64,000 bases of DNA from Thamnaconus septentrionalis. Lineage: Eukaryota > Chordata > Actinopteri > Tetraodontiformes > Monacanthidae. Below the pieces are notes generated by a model. The model was given only the letters and a program-made list of their open reading frames with translations, was not told the DNA's origin and made no database searches. The stretch's first letter is position 1. Each line of letters opens with the position of its first letter. Of the stretch, positions 1 to 11,414 are shown piece by piece. The stretch lies in contig CM020518.1 of NCBI GenBank assembly GCA_009823395.1, forward strand, positions 16,664,501-16,728,500, read 5' to 3'. Made by a program: the position numbers and the translations under genes.

Positions 1-1064
1 TTCTGCTCCGTCCTCCTGCTCCAGCCGAGACATTTGGGGGCAGGGGGAGGGGAGGCAGCGGCGACAGGTGCGGGAATCAGGTCTACTTGCAGGCTCGTGG
101 AATATCATGATGAGCCAAGACGAGAGAGGAGTCGGCCGCTCCAACACAAACAGATCCAGTTAATTATGCAAGAACGGCGCAAAGTAAAGAACGTAAATGA
201 GAGACGGAAAAGAAGCCGCAATTATCACTGCGCTCTGACATGACCCACATGCAGACCTTGTTTTTTTTTTCTTTCTTTTTTTTGACTGGAGGAGGTGACG
301 GATAAAAAAAAAATGAAATAAGTAAATAAAAGCAGCCCACTCCAGATAGGAGATCAGTCTCCGAGAGGCACAGATTACATCTGCTTCACGGTTCATTTAC
401 GCCTCAGCGCGCCGAAAAACACCAACCGTTGTGTGTTTGCGCCTCAAATCAGTGGAGGATTCATTCTTTACAAAACAAAACAACGACACTCTTTTATTTT
501 CTTAATTATATGTTCAAAGAGGGCTGGGGTTGACTGACGTTTATCATATATGTTTCATGTAATGCAGGCCTCTGCTGCTAAACACTGGAATATTTGGAAG
601 GGTGTAGGTGTGTGTTGAGGTTTTGCAGTTGTTAGATGTGAAAACGCCACGTGCTCTAGGATGCAGCTGCAACAGAAAAACAGTTAAAATGAATGTGAAA
701 CAATGCAGTGACGGTGGCAGTGGTAAACACTCGTGTTATCATTATAGAGATGCTTTTACAATGTTTTGTTTGATTAGTAATATTTGGGTAATATTGTGAC
801 ACTAGCTAGGTATCTCCATGATAGCTAGCTTTAACAGCACACTTCATTTTGTGTGCTAATTCATCGTTGTGCCCTGCATTTTTGTGTCATGATAAACTGG
901 TCGGAGTGAATAAGATTGGGCAGGATCGCTTTGGTTGTGATATCTTGTATTTTAAATAGCATGTATGCACCTTTGCGTACGCGCTTGGGTGTTCTTTGCA
1001 AAAAAAATGATGACACGAATAAAAAGTTGAAAGTTCAGATTTGTCATTTTTACCGTGGAAATGT
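1..1064. other. Putative intron 1 sequence, no gene seen
   Basis: No convincing exon on either strand. Short open frames lack codon bias or motifs. There are T-rich and A-rich runs at about 261-335. Confidence 0.4.
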
Positions 1065-1072
1065 TTTATAAT

Positions 1073-1658
1073 CAGTGTTTTTGGGATTACCCCATAAAAG
1101 TAATCCAACTACTGATTACAATTACTTCTCAAAAAAGTAATCTAATTACTTCTTTAACTACTTTGTTTCATAAGCAATCAATTACTAATTGTTGAATACT
1201 TTAATTAAAAAAAAGGATAAAGTAACAGTTGAGAACGTCTTGTTTCTTGCACATAACGTACGACAAACCACAACATTCTTTCATTTAGACGAGATAAACT
1301 CAAAATAATGTTTGTATTTCCAGCTATCAAACGCAATTGCTGTTTTTTCTTTTGCCGCCACCATGCTTGTTTTGTTGCGTCGTCGCATATTAATGACATC
1401 ACATGTATGGCTGCATCATCAATCTGCGACATCATTGTTTTCAGTTGTTTTTCTAAATTTCAGACATTTTGTGGATAATAAGGTATTTTCAACTTGAAAA
1501 ATATTTCAGAAAAGTAATGGAATCGTTACTTGATAAAGTAATTATGATATAGTTACCATTTTTGCCAGAGTAATCCGTTAACATTACTCCATCACTAAAA
1601 AAAAAGTAGTTTAATTACAGTAGTGGATTACTTAGTAATAGATTACTTGTCAACACTG
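1073..1658 (-). mobile_element. hAT-like MITE copy A with BED-finger relic
   Basis: The element begins CAGTGTTTTTGG and ends GTCAACACTG, so the termini are inverted repeats. It is flanked by a perfect 8-bp target duplication TTTATAAT (1065-1072 and 1659-1666), the hallmark of hAT transposons. Subterminal sequence is full of AGTAATC/GATTACT motifs. On the minus strand a relic of a transposase first exon can be read: MVAAKEKTAIAFDSW, then, after a stop, VVCRTLCARNKTFST. This resembles the start of a BED zinc finger (aromatic W, C-x2-C) of hAT transposases. It is a 586-bp non-autonomous copy, closest to copy D at 58697. Confidence 0.85.
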
Positions 1659-1666
1659 TTTATAAT

Positions 1667-1778
1667 CATTGCTCACCACCTGTTTGCAACCGTACTTTGT
1701 ACAAAATGTACAAATAGAAGATGGCAGTTATTTATTTTTTTTGGAGGGGGGGGGGTTTGCTTTTCAGGGTGGGGTGGG

Positions 1779-1824
<46 letters not shown>

Positions 1825-2475
1825 AAGCGTTGGGGTTGGAGGGGGTTTCCTGTCGTCACCTCCAGTGTGTCCAAACCCCCGGCAGCACAATCCTGCCGAC
1901 GCGAGCAGCGCCGCGCCTCACCAAAGTAGAATAGCGGGAGGCCACCATGCGGAACGCCTCATGCGTCTTTCATGGCGACGAGTCATCACCGAGTGAGAGA
2001 AAGCTGCTGCCCCTGACAGCAATACAGCCCTCCCCACACTAATCACCGTGCAGGATGAATATTTCATTTAAGCAGCTGTCAGCAGGTACAGATTTCTTCA
2101 AATTCAAAGCCTCATTACATTTTTGTGTTGCGCCCCACCCCCCTTACACACACACATACATACACACACACCTCGCTCCCCCACCCCCCTTTATATAAAA
2201 TGGCGTTGCGGTCATGTTTCTCCTTTTTGTTATTATAATGAATATTACAGTGTGCCTGGCGCCTGGAAGCTGATGACCAATAAAAACAAATGTCATGTCA
2301 GCCGGCGGTGAATCAGCTGTGGTCTGGACGTGCGGGGCTGGCCTTTGGCAAAGCGGTTCAACAGCTTCCATTAGGGCTGTGACAGTAACACGGCAGCGCA
2401 GTCTAATTAACTGGGCGTCAGTGGCACAAGATAACTTTTGCTGGGTTTAATGTGAGGGTGTTTACTGCCTGGTGC
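1667..2475. other. Non-coding stretch with GT repeat
   Basis: It holds the (TG)n run near 1783-1822 and a CA-rich patch near 2148-2171. The part at about 2020-2110 is non-repetitive and has TAAT and CATTTAAG-type motifs. No exon is recognised. Confidence 0.35.
1783..1822. repeat. (TG)n microsatellite
   Basis: About 20 uninterrupted TG units directly after a G-rich stretch. Confidence 0.95.
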
Positions 2476-2534
<59 letters not shown>

Positions 2535-2592
2535 TCTCTCTCTCCCACTCTCTCTCTCTCTGTCTTTCTTTCTGTCTGTCTGTCTGTCTGTG
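2476..2592. repeat. (CT)n / (CTGT)n compound microsatellite
   Basis: A long uninterrupted TC run followed by interrupted CT units and then CTTT and CTGT repeats. The polypyrimidine strand could form H-DNA; that is inference. Confidence 0.95.
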
Positions 2593-3640
2593 TGGGTTGC
2601 TTCACATTTAAAAAGCTACATTCCATTATTAAAAAGAAGCACGCTGGCAGAGTGTCATCAATTAGTTAGTTGGGGAATAATTGCCAAGAAATAAAATAAA
2701 CTTACAACCTCAATAAATCTTGGGACAATATCAGTTAAATCAGATATAGGCCGTCCTTAAATTTTGAATGGGTGTGAGGTGTCTGTGCGAGGGGCATATT
2801 GATCTGTGACTGATGAGCACGTGGCTGCAGGTAACAATTCTATTTTGAAAGATGTATAGCATTCAGAATGGCAGACGTGTCTGTTGCTGCCTTACAGCGT
2901 GGGGTTAATGAGTTTGTTGGGTTGCCAGCAAAACAAGGAGTTAGTCATGTTGCTTAATCTCGCTCATAAATAGCACTCAATGGGATTGCTTTTCTGGGTT
3001 TGCGGGGTTCAAAGCCACCAGCATGTTAGAAACACATTCACCAGAAGTCCCGAACAGGAAGTACACAGGAAGAAGGTTCTGAAACTATTCAAAAAATGTC
3101 GTGAATGATGCACTTATACAAGTCAGGCTTCAAAAGCGGTTTTGTTTAGTTGCTTGGAACCGATTTGAACAACACCATACTGTTACACTGGCTTCATTTT
3201 GTCTTCGCTGGTTTAGCTCGAACTAGTCCCACTTGACTGGATAAGGATGGTTTCTGACGTGAAGCTGCTCACTGTGATTAGTTCAATATTGCTGAGCAAG
3301 GCAGGCGGGACAGGAGGAAAGAGTGATGCTGATTTTTATTTTTATTTTTCTTAATGATGCTAAATGCGGGAGGAGTGCTTCTGGATCTCGTCACTCTGTT
3401 ACACCACAGAGACACAAGAAGATGCTTCCTGCTGCGGCGCGGTGCCTGTTTCAGGACCAAGGACAGCGACAGAGCAGCGCAGAGCCGCTGGTGCTGAAGC
3501 CTCGCTGGTGGAAACGACTCGAGGACCTCTGCGGCAGCCCTGCACGGTCAAAGTGAAGCTGGCAGGGATTCAATGTAATTCCACTTAAATCTTTTTCAAG
3601 TCCACATTTTATAAAAAAAAACCCGTCTCGCTCGTCCACA
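2593..3640. other. Non-coding stretch, nothing recognised
   Basis: Unique-looking sequence without a recognisable exon or repeat. Confidence 0.3.
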
Positions 3641-3895
3641 GGGGCGCTAGAACCATCCCAGCTGTCAAGGGGCGAAGGCGGGGTTACACCCTGGACAAGG
3701 TCAACAGTTGATGACGGGGCTGAGACTAACAGACATTCCCGCTCTCGTTCGCTCAGTCCACCTGACGTGCAGGTCATTTGGAGAAGTCGCACAGGCTCAA
3801 AGGGAAACGTTGCGAACTCCACGCAGAAAGACCCCCGCAATTCTCCTCCTCGAGGAGACAGCCAGCGCAAACCACTACACTGCACTTAGGTGCCG
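3641..3895 (-). mobile_element. Degenerate copy of the tRNA-derived SINE
   Basis: The stretch CATCCCAGCTGTCAAGGGGC, the following ACACCCTGGACAAGGTC, and later ACTCCACGCAGAAAGACCCC occur in the same order as in the intact SINE at 26031-26398. It is strongly diverged, lies in the same minus orientation, and has no visible target duplication. Confidence 0.6.
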
Positions 3896-4530
3896 TCTTA
3901 CACGGACATCAGCGCCGCTAAAATGTAAACTAGACACGATTGATGTTATATTAAAACTCTAAAACTCTCCCCACACAGTCACCCAGAAAGAGTTCTTACA
4001 CACACGTGCCTAAACTTCATTTTGAGTCTGTGTTGCACTTTGTGAAGGGACACCAGTCTGCAAAGAGTTGACTCGTGCAAATATTTACTGACTCATTTCT
4101 CATCTCATCGACGGTCGTCACGAGCCCGACAACGAACGCTTCACCTAAACATTGACCGGCGACGTTTCCTGCTCTGAGGGTTTAAGATCCACCGACATCT
4201 CCGAGCTCAAACACCTCCCTCTTAAGTTGCAGCGAAGATCTTGAGTTGAGATCTCGCGCATTTTGTACACCGCTCACCTTGAGGAGCCAAGTGTAACTTA
4301 TTTTAGGGGGCGCTCCAATTGGCAACCGATTGCTCCCTTGACAAGAGGGCAAAGGGGAGGGTGTGGGGGGCTGAGGGATCGCGTGCGTGTCAATGTTGGG
4401 GCAGAGAAATGAGGGGGGATGTGTGACGTCACTCCAATGTATAGTAATAATTATTTTTTAGTCTGACTTGTCATTGATGGTGGGGTGAGGAGGGAGGGCG
4501 CTGGGAGGGTCTGTGGGATCTCCGAGGCGA
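3896..4530. other. Non-coding stretch, nothing recognised
   Basis: Putative intron 1 sequence with no recognisable exon or repeat. Confidence 0.3.
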
Positions 4531-4534
4531 CTTG

Positions 4535-4536
<2 letters not shown>

Positions 4537-4603
<67 letters not shown>
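4537..4603. repeat. (GT)n microsatellite, ~33 units
   Basis: 67 bases of uninterrupted GT, about 85 bases inside the putative intron 1 measured from the splice donor at 4692. Such alternating purine-pyrimidine tracts can adopt Z-DNA. Confidence 0.97.
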
Positions 4604-4606
<3 letters not shown>

Positions 4607-4692
4607 AAACCAAATCTCACGTCCCCAACGTCGTGAGACGCACCTGCGACGGGTGAGTCCGCGAGACGCCGCCTGGGGGGCTTTTTACTCAC

Positions 4693-4732
4693 CTAAGACA
4701 AACGCCAGAGTGATGATGTTAATCAGGATCAT
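4693..4732 (-). CDS. gfra2: First coding exon (signal-peptide start), probable gfra2
   Basis: On the minus strand an ATG at 4732 opens a 13-codon stretch reading MILINIITLAFVL plus one extra base, then the consensus splice donor AG|GTGAGT (intron begins at 4692). The peptide is hydrophobic with no charged residue, as expected for the start of a secretory signal peptide. GDNF-family receptor alpha-2 in mammals begins MILANVF and, from what I know of its splice isoforms, its first coding exon ends after 13 codons plus one base. The MIL-x-N start, the exon length and the phase all agree. The product would be a GPI-anchored, extracellular co-receptor for neurturin acting with RET. No cysteine-rich GFRA exon is visible in 1-4692, so that stretch would be intron 1 and the rest of the gene lies off the left edge. 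Only 13 residues support the name, so another secreted or membrane protein is possible. Confidence 0.5.
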
Positions 4733-5720
4733 CTCGCGTCCGGTTGTAATCCAGCAATTACAAGAAAAAGAAAGAAAAGTCCTGAAGACGGTGGTAGAGA
4801 AATTTTGAAAAAGGAAAAAAAAAAAAAAAAAAAAAAAAGCGAGGCTCCCCCCGGTCGCCGCTGTCCGCTCCGGTCACCCTCCTCCTCCTCCTCGCCGGTG
4901 CCCTTCACTCACTCTCCCTCTCCTTCCAGGCTGAAAACCGGCACAACTGCCGCCGACATGCTGACAAAAAATAAAGTGACGACCCCCGTCCTTCTGGAAG
5001 ACGGGCTCACCGAGGGGGGAGCTTCGATCAGCCAGCCCTCAGAGGACCCCGGGCAGCGCGGATGATGGAGAGGCGCTCACGCGGCGCGCCAAGAGAATCA
5101 TATTCCGGTGGGAGGCTCCGGAGAATCCGAGGATGCTGGTCCGTCAAAAACCAAATGAACAAAATGAAATAAAGATAATGACGTGGCGGGGAGGGGGAGG
5201 TGGTGGAGAGAAAAGCAGCTTCCTGAACTCGCGTAACGAGAAGATCCCGGGTGCTCCGTCTGTCGGCGTCCGTCCGCGTCGCTCCAAACTTTCCCGGCGG
5301 TGCTTCGCTGCGCGGTGCGTCGTCACCGCGGTGACCTCTTCCCCCCCTCCTCCGCGCGCTCAAATTAACAGCACGGGGGGTCCGGTGGGTGGGGGACGCT
5401 GATGGACGGGATTAAGACGGTAACGCACCTTGGTGGTGTGTCGACGCGACTCGCTCCACGCCAGTGCGGCTTTTTTTTTCCCCAGTGCGTAATGGCACGC
5501 GCGTCTCCCTGTTCGTTCCCGCCCGCTCGCCGTCAAGCGCACGCGCGCGACCGCTGAGGGGAAAAACCTCGAAACCCCCGCCCCCGCACCACCCCGTCTA
5601 CACACACAAACACACACTCACACACAAATACACGAGGGGCGCGCACACTCGCCCCCGCCTCCTCCCTACCGCTCGTAACGCGCACGCTCAAAGCGCGTGC
5701 CAGATCCGGATGAGGTACCA
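4733..5720 (-). promoter_or_regulatory. GC/CpG-rich 5' UTR and promoter region of the minus-strand gene
   Basis: The bases just upstream (to the right) of the 4732 ATG form a block rich in CpG and in G or C runs, clearly unlike the AT-rich flanks. It contains a poly-A run on the plus strand at about 4809-4838 and CCTCCTCCT runs near 4880. This fits the CpG-island promoter and 5' UTR of the exon ending at 4693. Long open frames across it are by-products of high GC and show no recognisable protein. The transcription start cannot be placed from sequence alone, and no TATA box at a sensible distance is evident. Confidence 0.45.
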
Positions 5721-7220
5721 TGACGCCCCCCACCCCCCACCCTCACCCATATTTCTGTCTTTCCAATGCCTTCCCACCTATAAGAAGGGCTTGGCGCGCG
5801 TACCTGCTCCCCACCAGGAATTTTGGAAGCGGCCCTCGTGCACGCGCTTTCCCACGATGCGAGTTCCCAAGGGCCTCGCTGTCTCGTTGCCACATTGAAA
5901 CAACATTTCCCGGTCATGAGTTCAGCATGTAGATGCTGCCGTTTTGCCCTCTTCATTATAAAGTTTTTTTAAAATGAGCTCCTCCTCACTCAAGAACAAA
6001 ACAAATTCTTACAGGCTGAGACGCTGAATTAATATTTTTGTTCTTTCCTAAAACAACATGCAGGTTCATTTATATGACAATTTGCAGGGCTGATACTGAG
6101 ATGCGATTCAATTCCAAGAGATTGATGTAAAATAGAAAAAGCAATTACGGTGTGCAAGACAGAACCAAAGACAAATGTGGACGTTGACAAACGCCATTAG
6201 AAATGATGTAATCCATTCCAAACGTTGATGATGATGATCCCATGGTGTGTGCTTTTAAATATATTTTTGCGGTGGAAGACTAAGAAAACTGAGGTGGCTG
6301 CTCCCTCAAACATGACAATGACGTAGCTGCGAGCGTCTGAATTTATATGGAAAAACCTTCACAAACATATTTGTGAGGGAAATGATGAATTCATTTAGTC
6401 CCTGTTTTTCAAACCCCTAATACAGAGGCACAGAGGCTGTAATGGGAAGCTTACAGTGTCATTACCTGTGGCTAAGCATGGATGCATTTAGCAGAATGCA
6501 AAATGACAGGCTTGTGAACCAGCCTGCCGTTCCGCCACATCCTGATAAGCTTGCGAAATGTTTATCAGTTGTTTTCATTCAAGCAACTGACTGCAACAAA
6601 GGCCAACGCAGAGTCTTCCTCATTATGGGGATTTTGCCAACAGGGAACAAAGTGGTTGAAGTCGGTCCGTCGCAGTGCTGTGTGTCAAAGAAATCGACTC
6701 ATTAAAAGGGAGAACAAGACGGGCAACAATTCTTGAAGGGGTCCTCAAGAGTAGAAAAGAAAAAGACTGCCTGTCTATTGATATAGTGGAGCAAGTGTTT
6801 TTTTGTTTTGTTTTGTTTTTTGTTTATTTAATTAGGGTGTATATTACAGCAAATATCTATTTCACAATGTGGTATGTATTTTTTTTTTCTATATCATATA
6901 ATGCAGTAAAGTTGTTCCAAGCCATAATGAAAACATCTGCCTGTAATACCAATAATTAAATGCAGTAAAGTTGGAACGTCAACTTGCTAAATACTAAACA
7001 TCAGTGTCAATGTTTAGATGAGAGGACAGCGCTGCTGAGGAGTGAGTCAGTCACCATTAGGGCTCAATGCTCTCCCTGTCGTGTCAAAACTCTGGCAATG
7101 GAGGCTGTGCCAGTTTAGAATGATTGACATTTCTAAGGGTGCGAGACAGAAAGCTTTGGCTGACTAGCTGAGACAAGGACAGATGGGCAAAGTGACGAGG
7201 CCCTCAGTCCTTATTTGGCA
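5721..7220. other. Upstream non-coding stretch
   Basis: Sequence becomes AT-rich beyond about 5900. The part at about 6420-6560 is non-repetitive, of mixed composition and without a long frame, so it could be conserved non-coding sequence, but that cannot be tested here. No exon is recognised. Confidence 0.3.
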
Positions 7221-7228
7221 CATAGGAC

Positions 7229-7647
7229 CAGTGTTGTTGGGATTACACCATAAAAGGACTACTGATTACAACTTTAAAAGTAATCTAATTACTTTTTTAT
7301 CTGCTCTGTTTCATAAGTAATCAATGACTTTTTACTAATCACTTTAGTTAAAAAAAAAGATAAAGTAACAGTTGCTGAGTGCTTTGGAATTAACTTTATT
7401 AAAGGGCAAATTTTGCAATTGCAAATATTGCCTTGTCCTCTTTTTCTAAATTTCAGACATTTTGTGGATCGTAAAAAATTTTTAGCTTGCAAAAAATTTT
7501 GGTAATGTTAGTAATGGACTCGTTACTTCATAAAGTAATCATGATATAATTACCAGCTTTGCCACAGTAATCCCGTAACATTACTCATTTAAAAAGTGGT
7601 TTAATTACAGTTGTGAATTACTTTGTAATAGATTACTCGCCAACACT
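7229..7647 (-). mobile_element. hAT-like MITE copy B, internally deleted
   Basis: It starts CAGTGTTGTTGGGATTAC and ends GCCAACACT. The flanks read CATAGGAC (7221-7228) and ATAGGAC right after the end, a target duplication that has lost the terminal G and first C. The AGTAATC-rich ends match copies A and D. The interior shares GTTGCTGAGTGCTTTGGAAT with copy C in the opposite orientation. The BED-exon relic is gone. Confidence 0.8.
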
Positions 7648-7655
7648 ATAGGACA

Positions 7656-8945
7656 GGGAGCTACCAGAACATGGCCACATATCAACACATTACACTCCAA
7701 ATGACAAACTGAGCTGTACTGGCCTCACAAAACAAGGGTTTCTCTCACTCTGAACACTGAAAGGGCTGTTTTAGACCCCCCACCACCACCTGCTCCATCC
7801 GTAGCTCCGCCTTGGAACAGCCCACTCCCTCGTGATTGGCCAGAGGCTCACTGCTAGCGCTAGCTCTCGAGGACGATTGCTAGTAGCTCTCATGCAATGA
7901 CACGTTTAAAAAAAAAGAAAGTCCACCGAGCCATTACTATGACAATCAGCTCGGCTCGTGACGCAGAAAGTTGAGCAAAATCTGAACAACTCGTTTCAGC
8001 GCAGTAACACAAAAAAAGAAATAATAATACATGCTCAAGTTGTCATTTTCCACATTTGGCACGTTGAATGCCAGTAGCGCAAAAAAACACCTTCAAAAGC
8101 TGAAGGGGATTTTTTCTGAATTGCAACCCTTGAAAACGGGCCTCCCTTTTGGCAGTCATGCAGTCATAATGTGCTTTTAGTAGATGTGAGACACATATGG
8201 CAGAACATTTTAAACAAAGCCTGATTTGAATGTGACAGAGGTGAATTCTGTCACTTTGATCATGACTCTTTTAAGCCCCGGAGGAAGATTTAGCGTCGAA
8301 CTGTTTTCTTTCTTTTTGATCTTTTTTTTTTTTTTCTTTTTGATATCGACTCGTCTCTCCCGTCAAAAGATACCAACCGCGTCACGGGGGAGCGATTTAT
8401 CATGCAGCCGTACAAAGTCAAACCCCGGCCGACTGCTGAAAGTGAGACATTTCCTCCGTATAAAAGAGGGGTGGGGAAGAGCGTGATTATCTCTGAGGGT
8501 GGTCCGCTCGTGGGAGTTTAAGCTGGAAATACAGAGAGATAAGACAGCCACAGTTTTATACTAGGTTCATATTCACATCATAAGAGGGTTAGAACACATC
8601 TGCGGAAAACAATAGAAACCACATTGAGGTCCCCCTAGAGTTTTCTATTTATTTTGTTTTTTCTTTTCAGAGAACACATAACTCTCATTTTGCTGCAATG
8701 TCATGCCTTAACTGTCTCAATCCCACTTGCATGTGCAGCCATCTTCTACAACCAGCCTACTTCTACTACTTCTTAGTTGCCGGGCTCACATCTATACAAT
8801 ACGTGCATCTTTCAAAATGTCACAGCTGCTGTTGTCGTCTGTCAATAGGCTATTTTTCTCTCGCCATGGTTCCACATCACCCGCTCTGCGGCAGGGCGAG
8901 TCATTTGTTGTTTGACCTGCGTTGTTTGATAAAGACTTTACGAAA
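7656..8945. other. Non-coding stretch
   Basis: No exon is recognised. The section at 7730-8150 (CCTCGTGATTGGCCAGAGG and nearby) has the look of an old dispersed repeat, but I cannot name it or find a second copy in the window. Confidence 0.3.
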
Positions 8946-9009
8946 CATATATAAGTGTTTATATATATATACATACATGTATATATATGTATATACATAT
9001 ATATATACG

Positions 9010-9060
<51 letters not shown>

Positions 9061-9109
9061 GTATATATATATAACTATATATATGTATACATATATATAT
9101 TTATATTTA

Positions 9110-9149
<40 letters not shown>

Positions 9150-9172
9150 GATAGATAGATAGATAGATAGAT
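8946..9172. repeat. AT-rich microsatellite cluster ending in (GATA)n
   Basis: Runs of TA and TATG/TACA variants followed by about six GATA units at 9148-9172. Open frames here (poly-YI peptides) are artefacts of the repeat. Confidence 0.95.
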
Positions 9173-9204
9173 ATCATAAATGAAAAGATATAAATGTACC
9201 CAAT

Positions 9205-9306
9205 CTCAAAATATATGAAAGTACTCTCCAACCATGTGTGTTAAAGAAACCGACAAGAAATAGAAAATTACACCAATTTAAATGCCCCCAAAAAATCTTA
9301 TCATTA
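9205..9306. repeat. Dispersed repeat, copy 1 of 2
   Basis: CTCAAA..ATGAAAGTA.T, then CC-AACCA-TGTGTT, ACAAGAAAT, AAAATTA, CAATTTAAATGCCCC and TTATCATT occur in the same order at 11235-11345. Both copies sit beside microsatellites. The family is not identified. Confidence 0.65.
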
Positions 9307-9312
9307 CATATA

Positions 9313-9365
<53 letters not shown>
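9307..9365. repeat. (TG)n(TA)n microsatellite
   Basis: A short TG run passing into about 22 TA units. Confidence 0.95.
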
Positions 9366-9367
<2 letters not shown>

Positions 9368-9395
9368 TAGATAAAAAGATAGAAATGTACCCAAT

Positions 9396-10695
9396 GGCAT
9401 TTCTGGCAGTTAAAGAAGTTTTTTTTTTTTTTTTTTTGATGGTTTATACTTTCCAAAAAAATGCTGCCAGTCTGGTTTACATTTCCCCAAAAATGTGCCG
9501 TGATTATCGACTTAATAGAATGCAGCCAGTCTATTTCCGCCGAATCTTTCAGAAGTTACACGTTTTTAGTCTCAATGCCTCCCCCTCCCCTTCCCACGAA
9601 CCCTCCCCTCCCAGACTGATCAGTATCACACAAGATTTTTTTTCCCCCTCCTCGCCTCCACTCTGTCTCCAACAACTTGGCATCGAGGGAGGCGGCCGTG
9701 CAGACGACTGGCACGGCCAGTTGCCAGGGTTTGATTCTAATTTATGGAGGAAGTCTTAGGTGCCCGTCTTGAAATCACTTGCAGCCGCCAGATCCCAATC
9801 CCAGACACGGGTTTGAGTGGAACAGCGGCAGCGGTTGTTGGCTGCGAAACAGTCGTCTTCACATCACGAGGCACCTCGAGCTGCAGGAGATAAGAGCTTT
9901 GCAGCAGGACGCTGGTCTGCGGTGGATGTGGCGGGCGGTGACTCAGACAGACGGTGAGCTGCTATGCTAAACCAAGGAACACCCTCCTACCACCACCACC
10001 TTCACACATACACACACACACACACACTCCCAAGGCAGATGCTCCACCACCAGGCCACTGTCACACTCGCTTGGGGGAAAAAAAAAAAAATGACTATTGC
10101 TAATGCAGGTTCAGTTGGAAACAATCAGTGGTTGGAATACTGCTCACTTTGCTTCTTTTCTGCTATTTTCACCTTTTTTTTTTGAGTATGTTGTTGTAGT
10201 GTCATTTTCACCAAGTTACGGAATTTTCCATGTGAGAATACAAATCATAACCAGACTTTTCTGGTTGAAAACCTGAAAACGAACAATTGATGTAGAAGAT
10301 GCTTCCCGCCGCAGACACCCAATGTCCTGCTGTCGCTAATGGCCGTGAAATGAAAGCGCATTTTGAATAATGAATCCACCCCACCTCCCACCACCAGCAC
10401 CCCCCACCCCCCAAGCCCCCAATAAAAATAAAATATTTTCAAGCCATCTTTGTTGCTTAACAAAATAGAATGTTTTTGGCGAGGGAGGGAAGAGGGAGTT
10501 CAACCGAGTGAGTGCGAGGGTGAAATACGCTAAAGGGGGACGGTGTTTTGTTTTGCTAAAAAGGGGACGAAAATAATGTTCCTGTAGTGGGAAAATTAAG
10601 CGGCTAGAGGCTGACAGCCCAAACCAGATTCAGTCTGCTGGGAAATCACTTTCACAACACAATGAACAGCAGACTGTCAGACAGCTCCCGGATTA
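9396..10695. other. Non-coding stretch
   Basis: Contains a poly-T at 9420-9437, pyrimidine-rich sequence at 9580-9670 and a CA patch at 10003-10027. No exon is recognised. Confidence 0.3.
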
Positions 10696-10849
10696 AACTG
10701 TCATGATCCCCCCCCCACCCCACCCCCTCTCTCGTTGTCTTCCCCGCTGCAGGCCTTCCACTCATCCACTCGTGCCGCGATTCCTCACGCAGCCCTCATT
10801 TCCCGCTCGGCTTCTTCCTTCCTGTGCCGCCGCCGCCGCCGACTCGCCA

Positions 10850-11115
10850 AACCTGAACTTCCAGCAACACCGAGCTCCCTTACCTTGGTCTCTTGGCGCT
10901 AATTCAATTTTCAGGCACCACTAGAAAAAGGCAATTACAATTAACGCTGATTAACGGGGTGAAGTCAAAGGAAACATCAGCGTTAGAGTGATTGGACAAC
11001 ATTAGGTGGGGACAATTACGCCGGGGCCGCCGGACGAAGCGAGAGGTGGCTGCCTCTGGCGCCGCTAGAGGAGAAATCACCTGTGGGGAAAGAAATTAGG
11101 CTGGAGGTTAATTTT
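10850..11115. promoter_or_regulatory. Candidate conserved non-coding element
   Basis: A non-repetitive block with a dense set of AATTA, TTAAC, GATTAA and CAATTA homeodomain-type cores and no open frame (GGCAATTACAATTAACG, CGCTGATTAACGG, GACAATTACGCC). It has the texture of fish developmental enhancers. Conservation cannot be tested here, so this is inference. Confidence 0.3.
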
Positions 11116-11176
11116 TTCCCCACTAAACGGTGGCCCAAATCAAATCAAAATCACTTCTCCACATATCTGAAAAAAG

Positions 11177-11204
<28 letters not shown>
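11177..11204. repeat. (GT)n microsatellite
   Basis: About 14 GT units. Confidence 0.9.
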
Positions 11205-11207
<3 letters not shown>

Positions 11208-11234
11208 AGTGCCTGTGTGTGTCCAACGGCCTTC

Positions 11235-11345
11235 TCAAATAAATGAAAGTATTTCCCGACCACATGTGTTCAACAAATATACAAGAAATTAAAATTAAAA
11301 TCACGGCAATTAAAATGTCCCAAATTCTTTTTTTTATCATTTTCA
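11235..11345. repeat. Dispersed repeat, copy 2 of 2
   Basis: Colinear with 9205-9306, including ATGAAAGTATTTCCCGACCA, ACAAGAAATTAAAATTAAAA and a terminal TTTTATCATT. It also lies next to a microsatellite. Confidence 0.65.
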
Positions 11346-11414
11346 GAAAAAGTTCTGGTCTAAACCGGGCGAGCATCTACAGGGCTACGTCCGAGATATT
11401 TCCGAGATATTAGG

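Larger units (their letters stand above)
9174..9395. repeat. Two direct 31-bp repeats, each following a TA tract
   Basis: 9174-9204 and 9365-9395 match at 28 of 31 positions (core GATATAAATGTACCCAAT against GATAGAAATGTACCCAAT). Each begins directly after an AT microsatellite, with a period of 191 bases. This suggests a local duplication that included the microsatellite edge. Confidence 0.8.

Noticed and set aside
3451..3885. 144-codon minus-strand frame
   Set aside because: It largely overlaps the degenerate SINE copy and shows no protein similarity.
5028..5898. Several 60-144 codon frames on both strands in the promoter region
   Set aside because: High-GC sequence gives chance frames in all phases. 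No domain or splice pattern supports them apart from the exon ending at 4693.
8698..9231. Open frames of 90-150 codons in the AT repeat (poly-YI peptides) on both strands
   Set aside because: They are translations of (TA)n and related microsatellites.
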